From Miltoncostaea oceani (GTDB lineage Bacteria > Actinomycetota > Thermoleophilia > Miltoncostaeales > Miltoncostaeaceae): a stretch of 64,000 bases of DNA. Made by a program: the position numbers and the translations under genes. Position 1 is the first letter of the stretch; every line of letters begins with the position of its first letter. Below, one piece after another: positions 35,155 through 43,565 of this stretch. Location: contig NZ_CP064356.1 of the NCBI RefSeq assembly GCF_018141545.1, forward strand, positions 1,302,001-1,366,000, read 5' to 3'. The notes under the pieces were generated by a model. The model saw only the letters and a program-made list of their open reading frames with translations, did no database searches and was not told the origin of the DNA.

Positions 35155-36842
35155 GCGACCTCGTCCCGCGGATCCGGGGCGCCGCCCCCCACGCCGTGGC
35201 GACCGCGGATGCGCGCGACCGGGCCCGGCGGGCGGCGATCGCCGCGATCGACGACGCCCCCCGGCACGCCACCCGGCGCCGCACGATCCGGTTCGCGGTC
35301 GCGGCGGCCGGCCTCGCCGCCGCCGCCGCGGTCGCCGCCGTCGCCATCGCGCTGCTGGCACCTGGAGGCGACTACGCGCCACGGCTGCTGCTGCCGGGCG
35401 ACGACGCCCCCACCGCGCGACCGGAGCGCTCGACGGCGCGGAGCCGACCGGGGGTGACCGCGAACGTCGTCCTCCGTCCCGTGGCCGGTCTCGACATGGA
35501 CGCGGCGTACGCGGGGTTCGTCCGCGTCGTCCGGGCCCGGGCGGCGCGGCGCGGACACCCCGTCGAGGTCGTCCGGGTGGACCGCGACCGGGCCCTCGTG
35601 ACGCTCGAGGGGACACGTGAGTCACAGGAGGTCGTCGACGTGGTGACCGGGTCGGCCGTCGCGGCCTACGACCTCGACCGGGTCCTCGTCGGGACCTTCG
35701 CCAGCCTGCCGAACGCCCTGCGCCGCGCCCGGGAACTCGCCCCCGACGCCCCCGCCCGGATGGCGTGGCTCGTGCGTCGGGGTGGCGGCGCAGTGCGGGG
35801 CCCCGCCCCGCGCGCCGCCGACCTCCCACTCGCGACCGCACCGGCGGGCTCCGAGGTGTTGGAACTCCCCGAGGGGTACGCGGTGCTGCGGCGGCAGTAC
35901 GTCCGGAACGCCCGCGGCGACGCCGAGCGCCTGCAGCCCGCCGAGTACATGTTGGTGCGGGACACCCCCTCGGTGACGCCCCTCCAGGTGACCGGGGTCG
36001 CGGACCAGAGGTCCGACCAGGGATCGCCGGGACGGCCCATCACGGTCACGCTGCGGCTGTCCGCCGACGGTCGTGCGGCATGGGATCGCCTCCTCAGCGA
36101 CGTGTCGGCGCGGGCCGCCGCGCTCGGGCGGCCACAGCGGATCGTCGTCGCGACGAACGGCGACGTCTGGCAGACCACGACGGCCGACGCCGCCGGCCGC
36201 CTCGACACCCGCCCCGGCTCGCCCGCGCTGGAGCTCGGCTCCTTCCTCTCGGGCACCAGCGGCAACGGGCTACGCTCGCCCATCTCGATGTACCTGCCGG
36301 ACCAGGGGTCCATCCCCGCGGTGGTCTGGGTCAGCGACGTCTACCGTGTCGGTCCGCCGCTCGCCGTTCGCGGCGAGATCGTGCGGCCGCTGCCGGCGAT
36401 GGTCCGCTCGATGGTCGGGTCCCGCACGCTCGGCCCCGATCGCGGCGACCCGGCGACGGTCCGGCGCGCCCTGCTGGCCGACGGTCCGGACGGGCCGTGG
36501 GCGGTGTGGAGCTACCTCACCACCGCCGGCTCCCCGCGCAACGTGTTCACCGGGCCCCGCCGAACCGACGGGTTCGGGTTCACCTGCGTCCCGCAGGGGA
36601 GGATCACCAACTGCGGCGGCGGGCCCGGTTTCCAGGTGTACGCCGTCCCCCTCGCCGCACGGAGCATGCGGGTCCTGCTGCCCGGAGGCGCGCGCGACGC
36701 CGACGCCGTCGGCAACGGGTGGGCAATCCTCCTCGGCCCTCGCGCCCGCAACCGTGAACCCGGCCCGACGGTCCGGATCGAGGCACGGGACGCGGCGGGG
36801 CGGGTCATCGCGCGACTCCGAGAGCGAGCGGCGATCCCCTGA
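35151..36842 (+). CDS. Membrane partner of the ECF sigma factor, large SecD-P1-like outer part
   Basis: 563 residues from a GTG at 35151. A short cytoplasmic N-terminus (~46 residues) lacks a zinc-finger HxxxCxxC motif; one helix follows (FAVAAAGLAAAAAVAAVAIA). The ~490-residue outer part has two segments like the SecD/P1 periplasmic fold: NVVLRPVAGLDMDAAYAGFV...VVRARAARRG with DRALVTLEG, and ITVTLRLSADGRAAWDRLL. The final 150 residues read as a separate beta domain. Coupling to the sigma gene suggests an anti-sigma or co-sensor, but the expected zinc-finger anti-sigma domain is not visible. Confidence 0.62.
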   Translation: MSDLVPRIRGAAPHAVATADARDRARRAAIAAIDDAPRHATRRRTIRFAVAAAGLAAAAAVAAVAIALLAPGGDYAPRLLLPGDDAPTARPERSTARSRPGVTANVVLRPVAGLDMDAAYAGFVRVVRARAARRGHPVEVVRVDRDRALVTLEGTRESQEVVDVVTGSAVAAYDLDRVLVGTFASLPNALRRARELAPDAPARMAWLVRRGGGAVRGPAPRAADLPLATAPAGSEVLELPEGYAVLRRQYVRNARGDAERLQPAEYMLVRDTPSVTPLQVTGVADQRSDQGSPGRPITVTLRLSADGRAAWDRLLSDVSARAAALGRPQRIVVATNGDVWQTTTADAAGRLDTRPGSPALELGSFLSGTSGNGLRSPISMYLPDQGSIPAVVWVSDVYRVGPPLAVRGEIVRPLPAMVRSMVGSRTLGPDRGDPATVRRALLADGPDGPWAVWSYLTTAGSPRNVFTGPRRTDGFGFTCVPQGRITNCGGGPGFQVYAVPLAARSMRVLLPGGARDADAVGNGWAILLGPRARNREPGPTVRIEARDAAGRVIARLRERAAIP

Positions 36843-36921
36843 CCCGCCTGGGACTACCCGGGGGCGCGGAGCGGCCGGGGGCGTCACGATGGTCGCTTCG
36901 GCACCGGAGCGGGAGCGCACC

Positions 36922-37545
36922 ATGCGGATCGGGATCATCGGGTCGGGGAACATCGGCGGCACGTCGGCGGCGCTGCTCGCCCGGGCGGGGCACGACGTCG
37001 TCATCGCCAACCGGCGCGGCCCGGAATCCCTCGCCGACCTCGTCGGGTCGATCGGCCCGCGGGCGCGCGCCGGGACGGTGGAGGAGGCCGCCGACACCGA
37101 CGTCGTGATCGTCGCCGTCCCCCTCTCCGCCCGGGAGGACCTCCCCGCCGACGCCCTGGCGGGGCGCATCGTGATCGACGCGATGAACCACTACCCCGAC
37201 CGCGACGGCCACATCGACGCGATCGAGACGGGGGAGACGGGGTCGAGCGAGATCGTCGCGGCCCTCCTCCCCGATGCGCGGGTGGTGAAGGCGCTCAACA
37301 CCATCTGGTACGAGCGCCTCCGCACCGAGGGACGCGCGACCGGCGACCCCGACCGCCTCGCGGTCCCCATCGCCGGCGACGACGCCGACGCCAAGGAGGT
37401 CGTCGCCGCGCTCATCGACGACATGGGCTTCGACGCCGTCGACGCCGGCTCGCTGCGCGACGGGCGCCGCCAGCAGCCCGGCGCCCCCGTCTACAACCGC
37501 CCACTCACGGCCGACGGCGTGCGCGCCGTGCTCGCCGAGGGCTGA
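36922..37545 (+). CDS. NADP/F420-type oxidoreductase (Fno-like)
   Basis: 207 residues from the ATG at 36922 with GGGAG in front. Rossmann start MRIGIIGSGNIGGTSAALLA (GxGxxG), then VIANRRG (NADP-type basic strand end), VVIVAVPLSAREDLP and IVIDAMNHYPDRDG. The C-terminal half has ALNTIWYERLRTEGR and VPIAGDDADAKEVVAALIDD. These are marks of the NADPH-dependent F420 reductase family and close relatives acting on other substrates. F420 use is common in actinobacteria, so hydride transfer between NADP and F420 is a reasonable guess. Confidence 0.85.
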   Translation: MRIGIIGSGNIGGTSAALLARAGHDVVIANRRGPESLADLVGSIGPRARAGTVEEAADTDVVIVAVPLSAREDLPADALAGRIVIDAMNHYPDRDGHIDAIETGETGSSEIVAALLPDARVVKALNTIWYERLRTEGRATGDPDRLAVPIAGDDADAKEVVAALIDDMGFDAVDAGSLRDGRRQQPGAPVYNRPLTADGVRAVLAEG

Positions 37546-37568
37546 CGGGGGCCGGTGCGCCTCGTCCG

Positions 37569-39083
37569 CTAGGCGCGGAGGACCGCGAAGGCGCGGCGCG
37601 GACCGAGGCGGGAGACGCCCCGCTCGACGGTGGTGGCGACGATCCGTCCCCGCGCCGGCCGGCGGAGCGTGAGGGCGACCTTGGCCCGGCGCCCGCGGGC
37701 GACGTCGTAGCGCGCACGGGCGAGGAGGCGCGCCGGCGCGGATGCCGCGCGCAGGCTGAGGACGCCGCGGCACCGCACCCGCGCGTCGCGGGGGCACGCC
37801 AGCGCGACGACGGCGCGACCCCCGGCGCGGCGTAGTCGCGGCCCCGCGATCCGGGCCGGCGGGCCGTCGTCGATCGCGGAGGCGAGGACCGACTCGCAGC
37901 CCACGATCCGCCCGCGGATGATGAGGAGGTTCCCGGGGTCCTGGAGGTCGACGAACGCGGTGTCGGTCCCCGGCCCGCAGTCGATGGTGTCGCGGACGCC
38001 GTCCCGTGCGCCGATGACGTCGTTCCCCTCGCCGCCGAGCAGCGTGTCGGACTCCGTGCCGCCCGAGAGCGAGTCGTCGCCGATGCCGCCGTCGAGCGTG
38101 TCCGTCCCGCCCCGGCCGTCGAGGTTGTCGCGGCCCCCGCCGCCGGTCAGCCGGTTCGGTGCCTCGGTGCCCACGATGGCGTCCGAGGACCCGCCGCCGA
38201 TCACGTTCTCCACGCCGGCGGTCACCTCGTCGCCCTCGCTGACCGGGCCGAGGGCCCCGTCCTGCGCGACCCCGTCGCCGATGATCACGCCGACCGGCAG
38301 GGCGACCCCCTGGTACGTGACGGTGTCGTTGCCCGGGCCGCCGTCGAGGAGGTCCGGTCCCCCCGTCTGGCCAGCCCCGAGCGGCTGGTCGCCGGCGAGG
38401 GTGTCGTCGCCCCCTCCCCCGCGCACGGTGTCGCCGCGGGCTCCCCCCCGGAGCGTCTCCGCCACCGGCCCCCCGAGGAGCTGGTCGGCGCCGTCGCCCC
38501 CGGAGACCGTGATCGGGGCGGCGACGAAGCCGGGGGAGGGGAAGAAGCCGGCCGGGCAGCCCTGCACCAGGCCGTACCGGTAGACGTCTGCACCGCCGCC
38601 GAGATCCACGGTGAGCGAGCCGCTCGCGTCCGGCGTGCCCAGGCACCGGATGTCGCCCGCGGGCGCCCCGAAGAAGCCGTTCGGGTCGACGTCGCCGATC
38701 GCCTGCGAGTCGGCGACCGTCACGCGGTCCGCGCCCGGGCCACCGGTGAACAGGATCGACGACCGGGCGCCGCTGCAGACGACGTCGTTGGCGAGGCCGT
38801 TCTCGACGCAGGCGCCGACGTCGCCGTCGGCGATCCGCGCGTCGCCACCCGCGATCTGCCGCACCCGCCAGCCGTCGCGGAAGGAGTCGCGGAACGGCTC
38901 GATCATCACCCCGTGCTGGTTCAGGTCGTCCGCGGCAGCGTTCACGGTCACCGTGAGGCGGGTCTGGTCGAGGTTCACGGTCGCGACCCCGAGCGCACCG
39001 GCCGGCACGGCCAGGAGCCCCGCGGCGACCGCGGTGCCCAGCCGGATCCGGCGTCCTCGTCTCACCGGGGACGACGATCTCAC
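37569..39083 (-). CDS. Secreted RTX-repeat calcium-binding protein
   Basis: 504 residues from a GTG at 39083. Signal peptide (LGTAVAAGLLAVPAGALG), an N-terminal region with Cys pairs, then repeated nonapeptides of the GGxGxDxLx type: GGDGADQLLGGPV, GGGGDDTLAGD, GGPGNDTVTYQG, GGGGRDNLDGRGGTDTLDG, GGIGDDSLSGG, GGEGNDVIGARDG. These bind calcium in a parallel beta roll. The C-terminal 110 residues are a basic beta domain like those of other secreted proteins here. Possibly a surface-layer or adhesion protein; no toxin or protease domain visible. Confidence 0.87.
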   Translation of the reverse strand: MRSSSPVRRGRRIRLGTAVAAGLLAVPAGALGVATVNLDQTRLTVTVNAAADDLNQHGVMIEPFRDSFRDGWRVRQIAGGDARIADGDVGACVENGLANDVVCSGARSSILFTGGPGADRVTVADSQAIGDVDPNGFFGAPAGDIRCLGTPDASGSLTVDLGGGADVYRYGLVQGCPAGFFPSPGFVAAPITVSGGDGADQLLGGPVAETLRGGARGDTVRGGGGDDTLAGDQPLGAGQTGGPDLLDGGPGNDTVTYQGVALPVGVIIGDGVAQDGALGPVSEGDEVTAGVENVIGGGSSDAIVGTEAPNRLTGGGGRDNLDGRGGTDTLDGGIGDDSLSGGTESDTLLGGEGNDVIGARDGVRDTIDCGPGTDTAFVDLQDPGNLLIIRGRIVGCESVLASAIDDGPPARIAGPRLRRAGGRAVVALACPRDARVRCRGVLSLRAASAPARLLARARYDVARGRRAKVALTLRRPARGRIVATTVERGVSRLGPRRAFAVLRA

Positions 39084-39130
39084 GGCGCGGGCGGCGGCGG
39101 CAAGCGCCGTCCCGTCCGGCCGCGCCGCGC

Positions 39131-40810
39131 TCAGCCCTTGAGGCAGGCCGCCTGCGTGTACGTCACGTTGGCGTCCCACATGATCCACTCCTCGACGCCC
39201 TCGGCGGCGGCGCCGTCGACCTGGGCGCAGACCTCCTTCGGGCCGTAGGGGACGCGCAGCGAGAAGTCCTGCAGCCACGGGACGATGCGGGCCCCGGTCC
39301 CCTTCACCTGCTCGTTGAAGGTCCTCACCGACTGCACGATCACCTCACGCGGCTCGGCCTCGGGGTCGGCGATGCCGTAGATGCCGCTGCCCCAGTGGGA
39401 CGGGTAGATCAGCGGGGCGATGTAGTCGACGTTCCGCGCGATCCGGCGGACGTCCTGCGCGACGTCCTGGGGCCGGAAGGCGGCGATGCCGAACAGCGAC
39501 GCCCCGAGGAACGTGCCGGTCGGCTCCAGCGCCTCCCGGGCCTCTCCGAGGAACGAGACGATCGACGCCTGGGCGCCGCCCTTCATGCCGGGGAAGCGCA
39601 TCGTCTCGAGGGGGCCGTCGGGCCGGCGGACGTAGTCGTAGAGGATGTCCTCCACGCCCGCCTGGGCCGCCTCGCGGGCGATGTCGACGTTGTACTTGCG
39701 GACCACCGGGTGGGAGAAGTTCGTGAAGCCGCCGTACCCCGCGTACGGCTGGCCGCCCGGCGCCTGGATCACCTGGTCGCGTTCCCCGTTGTCCCACGCC
39801 CACCGGGCGTGGACGGGGTCGCGGAAGGCGACGATGCGCCCCATCACGCGGCCGCCGAGGGCGTGGATCTGGGCGACGGCCTCCTCCAGGTCGTACTCGG
39901 GCTGCACCGCGCCGATGCGGCGCGCGAACGGCAGCTGCGAGTCGTAGCCGACGATCCCCGACTCGTCCTTCAGGTCGAGCTCGATCGTGTTGATCTGGCC
40001 GTTGCGGAGCATGTCGAGCACCGGCTCGCGCAGGAAGTCGGTGTTCCACGAGATCGCCGTCATGTGGACGGCGCGGGTGCCCTCGATCGGCTCGCGGGTG
40101 ACGAGGGGGATCGACGTGCGGACGCCGCGGGAGTTGCCGGCCCGGTCGACCGCGCGCACGGCGATGACGCCGGCCGGGGGCTCGGGGAACGTCACCGAGA
40201 ACGTGCCGTCCGCGGCGACCTCGACGGGTGCGTCGTCGACGGTGACCGTCGACGGCTCGCTGACCGTGCCCGACAGCGTCACGGGGGCGCCCCGCACCGC
40301 CGGCCGGTTCGGCCCCGTGATCTCGATGGTGGGGCGTGTGTGGTCGATCGTGAACGTCCAGTCGCGCCGCACCGGCCACGGCACGTACGGCTGGTCGATC
40401 GTGAAGGAGAGGCGGTGGGTGCCCTCCTCGAGGTCGCGGGGGCGGTATGTGAGCACGCCGTCGGCGACGAAGGCCTCGTCGATCACGTCGCCGCCGTCGT
40501 AGTCGAGGGTCGCCGTCTCCATCAGGCTCGGCAGGTCCGACTCGATCCGGAAGCTCAGGTCGTCGGTCGCCGCCTGGCCGAGGAACGCGCCCTGCGGGGG
40601 TCCCGTCGTCCCCACCTGCGGCCCGGATCCGCGCAGGGCGAACCCGGAGAGGAAGCCGAACACGAGGGCGCCGAGGCCGATCGCGACGCGGCGGGGCCAC
40701 ACCCGGGGGGGCCGTTGCGGTTCGGCGGGGCGTGCGCGCTCCCCGCGCAGGGGGGGCAGCTCCCGCCGGTTCGCGTCGCGCTCATTCCCGGGCGCACGGT
40801 GGGACGGCAT
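39131..40810 (-). CDS. Putative glycoside hydrolase (DUF4015 type) with Ig-like domains
   Basis: 559 residues from the ATG at 40810. Cytoplasmic Arg/Pro-rich head, one helix (VAIGLGALVFGFLSGFAL), two Ig-like domains (~70-160, ~165-240: ITGPNRPAVRGAPVTLSG), then a TIM-barrel-like domain from ~250: INTIELDLKDESGIVGYDSQ, GRVMGRIVAFRDPVHARWA, GVEDILYDYVRRPDG, DYIAPLIYPSHWGSGIYG, IVPWLQDFSL, EEWIMWDANVTY. These are the strands of the putative glycoside hydrolase family DUF4015. Probably membrane-anchored and acting on a cell-surface polysaccharide. Confidence 0.87.
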   Translation of the reverse strand: MPSHRAPGNERDANRRELPPLRGERARPAEPQRPPRVWPRRVAIGLGALVFGFLSGFALRGSGPQVGTTGPPQGAFLGQAATDDLSFRIESDLPSLMETATLDYDGGDVIDEAFVADGVLTYRPRDLEEGTHRLSFTIDQPYVPWPVRRDWTFTIDHTRPTIEITGPNRPAVRGAPVTLSGTVSEPSTVTVDDAPVEVAADGTFSVTFPEPPAGVIAVRAVDRAGNSRGVRTSIPLVTREPIEGTRAVHMTAISWNTDFLREPVLDMLRNGQINTIELDLKDESGIVGYDSQLPFARRIGAVQPEYDLEEAVAQIHALGGRVMGRIVAFRDPVHARWAWDNGERDQVIQAPGGQPYAGYGGFTNFSHPVVRKYNVDIAREAAQAGVEDILYDYVRRPDGPLETMRFPGMKGGAQASIVSFLGEAREALEPTGTFLGASLFGIAAFRPQDVAQDVRRIARNVDYIAPLIYPSHWGSGIYGIADPEAEPREVIVQSVRTFNEQVKGTGARIVPWLQDFSLRVPYGPKEVCAQVDGAAAEGVEEWIMWDANVTYTQAACLKG

Positions 40811-40865
40811 CCGGGGGAGGGTACCCGAGGCCCCCCTCCGGGGACAGCGAGCCCGTCCGCGGCGG

Positions 40866-42593
40866 TCAGGTGGTGGCGGGCTCCACGCGGTCGCGCCCCG
40901 CGCTCTTCGCGCGGTAGAGGGCCCGGTCGGCCCGGCGCAGCAGCTCGTCCTCGTCGCCGGCGAGGGCGAGGTCGCAGACCCCGGCGGAGCAGGTGACGCC
41001 GCGCGCCCCCTCGACCTCGATCGACGCGATCGACGCGCACGCCCGCTCGACGGCGGGGATCGCGTGGGCCATGTCCACGGCGGGGAGGATCCAGGCGAAC
41101 TCCTCGCCGCCCATCCGCGCGACGAGCTCGCCGGCCCGGCTGGTGGTCGTCAGCCGCTTGCCGACCTCGGCGAGCACGGCGTCGCCGGTCTGGTGGCCGA
41201 GCGTGTCGTTGATCCTCTTGAAGTCGTCCAGGTCGAGGATCGCGAGCGACAGCAGGTGGCCGTGGCGGCGGGCGCGCTCGACCTCGCCGTGCAGGCGCGC
41301 GGTGAACGCCCGGCGGTTGGCGAGCCCCGTCAGCGGGTCGGTGTCGGCGAGGCGGTCGAGCTCCTCGCGGGTCTCGGCGTTGGCGACCGCGATCGCGGCC
41401 AGCTCGGCGAACGCGGCGAGGCGCCGCTCCTCGGCCGAGCCGAACGCCCCGGCGCGGGCGGAGCCGGCCGTCAGCGCCCCCCACAGGCGTCCCCGGGTCC
41501 AGAGGGGCGCGGCGATGCCGCTGCGCAGGCCGGCGTCGACGACCTCGCGCACCACCGGGTCGGCGCCGCGGCCGCGGCGGTAGTCGTCGACCCGGGCGGC
41601 GTGCCCGGTGCGGGCGGTGCGCCCCGTCGCGGAGGCGTCGGTGAGGTTCACGACGGCCCCCGGGCCGTCCTGGGCGGGGGGGTGGGAGGCGACGCACGTC
41701 GCCTCGGTCTCGCTCTCGAAGCGGTAGACGGCGCTGCCCGTCGCGTTGAGCAGCAGCGCGGCCTCCTGTGCCACGACCCGCCCGATCTCCTCGAGGTCGG
41801 CCTCGCGCGCGACGACCGTCGCGACCCGGCGCAGCGCGGCCTGCTCGGCCTCGCGGTTGACCCGGTCGGTGACGTCGGTGCAGACGACGATGACGTGGCC
41901 GCTGTCGCGCATGCCGCCGCTCTCGGGCAGCAGGCGGGCGCTGAACCAGCGCGGGCCCTCGGGCGTCGTGAAGCGGAAGTCGATGCTCATGCGCTCGCCG
42001 GTCGCGAACACCCCGCGCACGGCCCGCTCCCAGCGCTCGATGAGGTCGTCCTCCATCCCCGCGTCGCGGATGGGGCGTCCCAGCATCAGCCCGGCGGGGC
42101 GGCCCGAGGCGCGTTCGAGCGCCTCGTTGACGTACGTCACCCGCATGTCGGCGTCGATCAGCGCGATCGGGTCGGGGGAGTCCTCGACCAGCGCCCGGAA
42201 CGCGGCGTTGCCGCCGCTGAGGCGCAGCTCGGCGTGCTTGCGCGCCGTGATGTCCGTCGCGAGCACCGTGACGCGGGGGGCGCCGTCGCCGGCGGCGACG
42301 TCCGGCACGAGCCGCAGGTGCAGCCAGCGCAGGCCGTCGGGGGTCGGCATCTCGATCTCGAGCTGGCGCTCGTCGCCGCTCGCCACGGCGGCGCGCAGCT
42401 CGCGCTCGAGCGGCTCGACCACCTGCGGCGGCAACCCCGTCTCGGTGGGGGTGCGGCCGAGGAGGGCCTCGGCGGGCAGGCCGACCATCGCCAGGGCCGC
42501 GTCGCTCGCGCGGACGTGGCGCAGCTCGCCGTCCAGCTCCATGACGATCGCGCCCGATCCGGGCGTCCCTGCCTGCGTGTCCGTGACGCTCAC
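40866..42593 (-). CDS. PAS-PAS-GAF-GGDEF diguanylate cyclase
   Basis: 575 residues from the ATG at 42593. Two PAS domains (~15-125 and 125-245, each ending in a DITARK/DVTDRV linker), a GAF domain (~250-400), and a GGDEF domain with MGGEEF (GGEEF from residue 495), so catalytically intact. The inhibitory I-site position reads RAGE instead of RxxD, so product feedback is probably weak. No membrane helix. It shares the PAS/GAF layout and many local sequences with the CHASE cyclase at 60337-63093, suggesting a duplication. Confidence 0.92.
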   Translation of the reverse strand: MSVTDTQAGTPGSGAIVMELDGELRHVRASDAALAMVGLPAEALLGRTPTETGLPPQVVEPLERELRAAVASGDERQLEIEMPTPDGLRWLHLRLVPDVAAGDGAPRVTVLATDITARKHAELRLSGGNAAFRALVEDSPDPIALIDADMRVTYVNEALERASGRPAGLMLGRPIRDAGMEDDLIERWERAVRGVFATGERMSIDFRFTTPEGPRWFSARLLPESGGMRDSGHVIVVCTDVTDRVNREAEQAALRRVATVVAREADLEEIGRVVAQEAALLLNATGSAVYRFESETEATCVASHPPAQDGPGAVVNLTDASATGRTARTGHAARVDDYRRGRGADPVVREVVDAGLRSGIAAPLWTRGRLWGALTAGSARAGAFGSAEERRLAAFAELAAIAVANAETREELDRLADTDPLTGLANRRAFTARLHGEVERARRHGHLLSLAILDLDDFKRINDTLGHQTGDAVLAEVGKRLTTTSRAGELVARMGGEEFAWILPAVDMAHAIPAVERACASIASIEVEGARGVTCSAGVCDLALAGDEDELLRRADRALYRAKSAGRDRVEPATT

Positions 42594-42717
42594 CCGTTCC
42601 TCTGCGGGATTCAGGGCCTCTCCACCGCCCTGCTTGGCACACCGGTGGGGCCGGGCGCAAGCGACGTTGGCCGTGGGGACCCGGGATCGGCGATTCCGGC
42701 GAATCGCTCCCGCGGGG

Positions 42718-43251
42718 TCAGAACCGCTCGCGATCGGGGTCGGGGAGGTCCTCGAGCCGGTCGATCTGCTCCATCTGGACCCGTTGGCGGAGGGCGGCGG
42801 CGCTGGCGTTGCGGGCCCCGCCGGCGCGCCAGGCGAGCGTCAGCACCCAGTCGCCCAGTGCGACGGGGGCGCGGACGACGACGGAGTAGAGCGCCCACCA
42901 CAGCGGCCCGAACTCACGTGGCCGCACCTTCGGTCCCTTGGCCTTGGCCGGCTCGAGCAGCAGGTAGGTGCTGCCCGCCTGGCCGCGGATGTCGACGGTC
43001 GGCTGGATCGTGCGCGCGGCGGACGCGACGTCCTGGACCACCCCGCGGGTCCATGCGAGCCCCGAGCGGGCGCTGAACACCACGCCGAGGACGACCGCGA
43101 CGATCCACCACCAGCCGAACAGGTTGATGCCGCCGAGCGTGGCGATCCACGCGATCAGCACGAACGAGGCCACGCCGATCAGGAACGAGCCCCACCGCCA
43201 CGAGGGATCCTTGCGCTCCGGTCCGAACGGGATGGAGCCCGGGTGGCTCAC
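42718..43251 (-). CDS. Two-helix membrane protein of unknown function
   Basis: 177 residues from a GTG at 43251. After SHPGSIPFGPERKDPSWRWG, two adjoining membrane helices (FLIGVASFVLIAWIATLGGI and WWWIVAVVLGVVFSARSGLA) precede a ~110-residue cytoplasmic or outer part with a further weakly hydrophobic stretch (LWWALYSVVVRAPVALGDWV). C-terminus acidic. No family recognised. Confidence 0.6.
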   Translation of the reverse strand: MSHPGSIPFGPERKDPSWRWGSFLIGVASFVLIAWIATLGGINLFGWWWIVAVVLGVVFSARSGLAWTRGVVQDVASAARTIQPTVDIRGQAGSTYLLLEPAKAKGPKVRPREFGPLWWALYSVVVRAPVALGDWVLTLAWRAGGARNASAAALRQRVQMEQIDRLEDLPDPDRERF

Positions 43252-43270
43252 GTCCGCCGGGCGGCGGCGG

Positions 43271-43453
43271 TCACGGGCGGACGGCGGAACCGGTCGAGAC
43301 GGTGACCGATTCCTGCTGGTCGACCTTGAGGCCGCCGCTGTCCGATCGCACGCACCCGACGCCCTTGACGCACAGGGCCCCGGCGATGCCACCGCTCGAG
43401 ATGAGGATCCCGAAGATCACGACCACGCCGATGATGACGAAGATGGTTTTCAT
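43271..43453 (-). CDS. 60-aa membrane protein
   Basis: ATG at 43453. One strong helix MKTIFVIIGVVVIFGILISS, then a soluble tail with two Cys (LCVKGVGCVRSD) and a polar end. It lies 19 bp before the preceding two-helix protein gene, likely co-transcribed. Function unknown. Confidence 0.52.
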   Translation of the reverse strand: MKTIFVIIGVVVIFGILISSGGIAGALCVKGVGCVRSDSGGLKVDQQESVTVSTGSAVRP

Positions 43454-43565
43454 ATGTCGACGGCTGTTCGCCCCGGGGCGCGGTTTCCCTCCGCGGCCGC
43501 CGTCACGAACTCGCCGGGGTCGCCGGACCCGCTCCGCCCCGGGGGCGGGGCGGGCGGGCGGCGCG

